Assembly (NCBI GenBank): GCA_045601525.1
Contig: JAZRZR010000065.1
Location: 1-14,656, forward strand
From: SIG565 sp045601525
GTDB lineage: Bacteria > Bacillota > Clostridia > Oscillospirales > Acutalibacteraceae
Direction: 5' to 3'
Length of the DNA stretch: 14,656 bases
Below, piece by piece: positions 13,127-14,656 of this stretch. The translations under genes and the position numbers were made by a program. Position 1 is the stretch's first letter, and each line of letters begins with the position of its first letter. The notes beneath the pieces were generated by a model that searched no databases, had not been told where the DNA came from, and saw only the letters and a list, made by a program, of their open reading frames with translations.

Positions 13127-13767
13127 TATTCAGCACCCTCTCGTTTTATAACCTTATAAAAGGTTTTGAAAAGAATTGACAAATCAAGCAGGGTGTTTCT
13201 ATTATCGCAATAATACTGCTCAAGTCTTTTGCGTTCGTCAAAATCGGTGTTGCTTCGGCCGTTAACCTGCCAATAACCGCTAATGCCGGGCTTTGCAGTT
13301 ATAATCTTTTCATAAGCATCCCCCATCGCCTCTTTCTCGCGCCACAAATATGGGCGAGGACCAACAAGCGACATATTGCCTATAAGCACATTGAAAAACT
13401 GCGGAACCTCATCAATAGAAAAGCGCCTCACAACTCGGCCCGCCAAGGTTATACGAGGGTCGTTTTTAAGTTTTTTATACTTCTCATATTCCTCTGCCGC
13501 CGCCTTATCCTCGGCCAAAAGTTTTTCAAGCACGGCATCGGCATCCTTAACCATTGAGCGAATTTTGTAAATCTTAATACTCTTGCCATACTGCCCGATA
13601 CGCTCCTGACTAAACAAAAGCCTATCTTTATCGCCCTTTATTAAATATGCTATTTTAACCAAAAGCAAAATCGGCAAGGTTAAAAGGCTGCCTACAAGGC
13701 CGCCTAATATATCAATAACTCTTTTAAGTATAACATAACAGGTATATCTGAAACCGCTGTTTTGCAC
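13126..13767 (-). CDS. Initiating undecaprenyl-phosphate sugar-phosphate transferase (bacterial sugar transferase family)
   Basis: This enzyme starts a glycan by moving a sugar-1-phosphate from a nucleotide sugar onto the polyprenyl-phosphate carrier at the cytoplasmic membrane. The 213-residue size matches the small monotopic PglC-like class without the long WbaP N-terminus. Residues 15-42 are 'KRVIDI' plus a membrane re-entrant helix. Core motifs are 'FSQERIGQYGK' (52-62), 'YKIRSM' (67-72), 'DPRIT' (103-107), 'SIDEVPQFFNVLIGNMSLVGPRP' (117-139, with the catalytic Asp-Glu) and 'KPGISGYWQVNGR' (159-171). A GTG start at 13767 is used because a stop precedes it in frame and AGGAG lies 8 nt upstream. 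It is the first gene of a two-gene operon, an unusually short glycan locus. Confidence 0.93.
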   Translation of the reverse strand: MQNSGFRYTCYVILKRVIDILGGLVGSLLTLPILLLVKIAYLIKGDKDRLLFSQERIGQYGKSIKIYKIRSMVKDADAVLEKLLAEDKAAAEEYEKYKKLKNDPRITLAGRVVRRFSIDEVPQFFNVLIGNMSLVGPRPYLWREKEAMGDAYEKIITAKPGISGYWQVNGRSNTDFDERKRLEQYYCDNRNTLLDLSILFKTFYKVIKREGAE

Positions 13768-13796
13768 TCAATCATCTCCTGTCGCAAGCTTGCCGC

Positions 13797-13835
13797 TTGT
13801 ACCCTTATTATATATAATTGTACCCCTTTTGTCAA
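13797..13835 (-). promoter_or_regulatory. Consensus promoter of the polysaccharide gene pair, flanked by a direct repeat
   Basis: TTGACA (13830-13835), 17 bp, and TATAAT (13807-13812) on the minus strand. The octamer GGGTACAA occurs twice in the same orientation (13825-13818 and 13804-13797), 21 bp apart, once in the spacer and once just downstream of the -10 box. This is a likely pair of regulator half-sites on one DNA face. Confidence 0.85.
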
Positions 13836-13849
13836 TTATCACCTTTGGG

Positions 13850-13878
13850 TTGACTTTTTGCGGCCAAATTCTTATACT
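13850..13878 (+). promoter_or_regulatory. Promoter of the SGNH hydrolase gene
   Basis: TTGACT (13850-13855), a 17-bp spacer and TATACT (13873-13878), with the expected start near 13885. Its -35 box is only 14 bp from that of the divergent polysaccharide promoter. Confidence 0.85.
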
Positions 13879-13911
13879 TAATATGTAATTTTTCTCAAAG
13901 GAGAATAGTAT

Positions 13912-14656
13912 ATGGATATTTCGCTTCTTTTGGGCGCCAATAAAAACGAAAAACCGCTTGATAATATTGTGAACGACGGCGGGTTTTGTGCGATTTTCAA
14001 CAGTCTTGCTTGCGTTGGGGATAGCTTATCCTCGGGTGAATTACAGTCCTATATGGACGGCAAGGTGGGCTACCACGATTTTTATGAGTATTCGTGGGGA
14101 CAATTTTTAGGCCGTGCGGCAGGAATCAGAACTGTTTACAATTTTTCTTGCGGCGGTATGACAGCCAAAGATTTTTTAACCCACGGTATATACAAGGGTT
14201 GGTTTGACCCCGAAAAGAAGGCTCAAGGCTATGTTATCGCCCTTGGCGTCAATGATTTTTGCCACTACAAATATCCCGTAGGTTCAACAGATGATATTTG
14301 TCTTGAAGATTTAGAAAAAACCAACACCGACACCTTTATAGGCGCCATGGGCAAGATTATACAAATGTACAAGCGCAATCACCCAAAAGCAAAATTCTTC
14401 CTTGTTACCATACCTAACGATGGCCGTGATGCCGAAATTTTGAAGGCTCAACGAGAAGCCGTTTACGCCCTTGCCGATTATTTTGATAACACCTATGTTA
14501 TCGACCTTTATACCTATGGCCCGATTTACGACCAAGAGTTCCGAAACGCCTTCTTCCTTGACGGACACATGAACCCTGCCGGCTATCTTGTAACTGCCCG
14601 TTTAATCGGCTCATATATAGATTATATTATCCGCCACAACCCCGATGATTTTCGTC
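13912..14656 (+). CDS. SGNH/GDSL-family hydrolase (3' end outside window)
   Basis: The frame is open from ATG 13912, preceded by AAAGGAGA, to the right edge, giving 248 residues without a stop. The SGNH blocks are present in order: 'GDSLSSG' (36-42, nucleophile Ser38), the block II glycine in 'NFSCGGMTAKDF' (about 81), 'GVND' (112-115, Asn114) and 'DGHMNPAGY' (217-225, Asp217/His219). The catalytic set is therefore complete even though the C-terminus is cut. No signal peptide is seen, so it is probably a cytoplasmic esterase or acyl hydrolase. It lies divergent from a glycan gene pair, so deacetylation of a sugar or lipid intermediate is possible but unproven. Confidence 0.88.
   Translation, partial: MDISLLLGANKNEKPLDNIVNDGGFCAIFNSLACVGDSLSSGELQSYMDGKVGYHDFYEYSWGQFLGRAAGIRTVYNFSCGGMTAKDFLTHGIYKGWFDPEKKAQGYVIALGVNDFCHYKYPVGSTDDICLEDLEKTNTDTFIGAMGKIIQMYKRNHPKAKFFLVTIPNDGRDAEILKAQREAVYALADYFDNTYVIDLYTYGPIYDQEFRNAFFLDGHMNPAGYLVTARLIGSYIDYIIRHNPDDFR

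Overview
The window looks like a chromosomal segment of a Bacillota bacterium, most likely an uncultivated gut-type member of the Clostridia. The reasons are near-consensus sigma-A promoters (TTGACA, 17 bp, TATAAT), strong AGGAGG-type ribosome binding sites, stem-loop/U-tract terminators between almost all transcription units, a type III glutamine synthetase, a group II ECF transporter S component, an LCP-like protein and a DUF4422 glycosyltransferase. I cannot name the species. There are no transposases, phage genes or CRISPR repeats, so this is mostly a run of short housekeeping and accessory operons.

Layout. 1-384 is the C-terminal end of an aldo/keto reductase. 422-2629 (minus) is a two-gene operon: a winged-helix/LicC-type cytidylyltransferase fusion followed by an OPA-family MFS transporter. 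2867-3103 is a small plus-strand membrane protein. 3149-5239 (minus) is glutamine synthetase III (glnN), preceded by a short membrane-anchored LCP-like protein (5324-5917, minus). 6074-6397 is another small plus-strand membrane protein, and 6429-7799 (minus) is a MATE transporter. 7883-9423 (minus) is an ECF S component plus a uridine-kinase-like P-loop kinase, and 9616-10551 (minus) is a calcineurin-like phosphoesterase. 10806-11813 (minus) is a membrane protein with a duplicated Ala-rich tail, divergent from a small XRE regulator (11917-12132). A tRNA-Thr(UGU) follows at 12207-12282. 12356-13767 (minus) is a sugar-phosphate transferase/DUF4422 glycosyltransferase pair, divergent from an SGNH/GDSL hydrolase that runs off the right edge.

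The most interesting signal is a pair of homologous leader RNAs, one in front of the ECF-S/kinase operon (about 9424-9550) and one in front of the phosphoesterase (about 10552-10675). Each starts at a consensus promoter and folds into two small hairpins with RUGAA pentaloops. A larger U-tailed terminator hairpin with a UGAA apical loop and a bulged A follows and sits directly upstream of the ribosome binding site. Stem changes between the copies preserve pairing, including two fully compensatory U-A to C-G changes. I do not recognise this as a known riboswitch class. It suggests joint control of a small uptake, phosphorylation and dephosphorylation module for an unidentified vitamin- or nucleoside-like compound.

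A second clear regulatory design is the XRE/membrane-protein intergenic region. Two ATGACA-N3-TGTCAT palindromes are centred 32 bp apart, and one fills the spacer of a fully consensus promoter.
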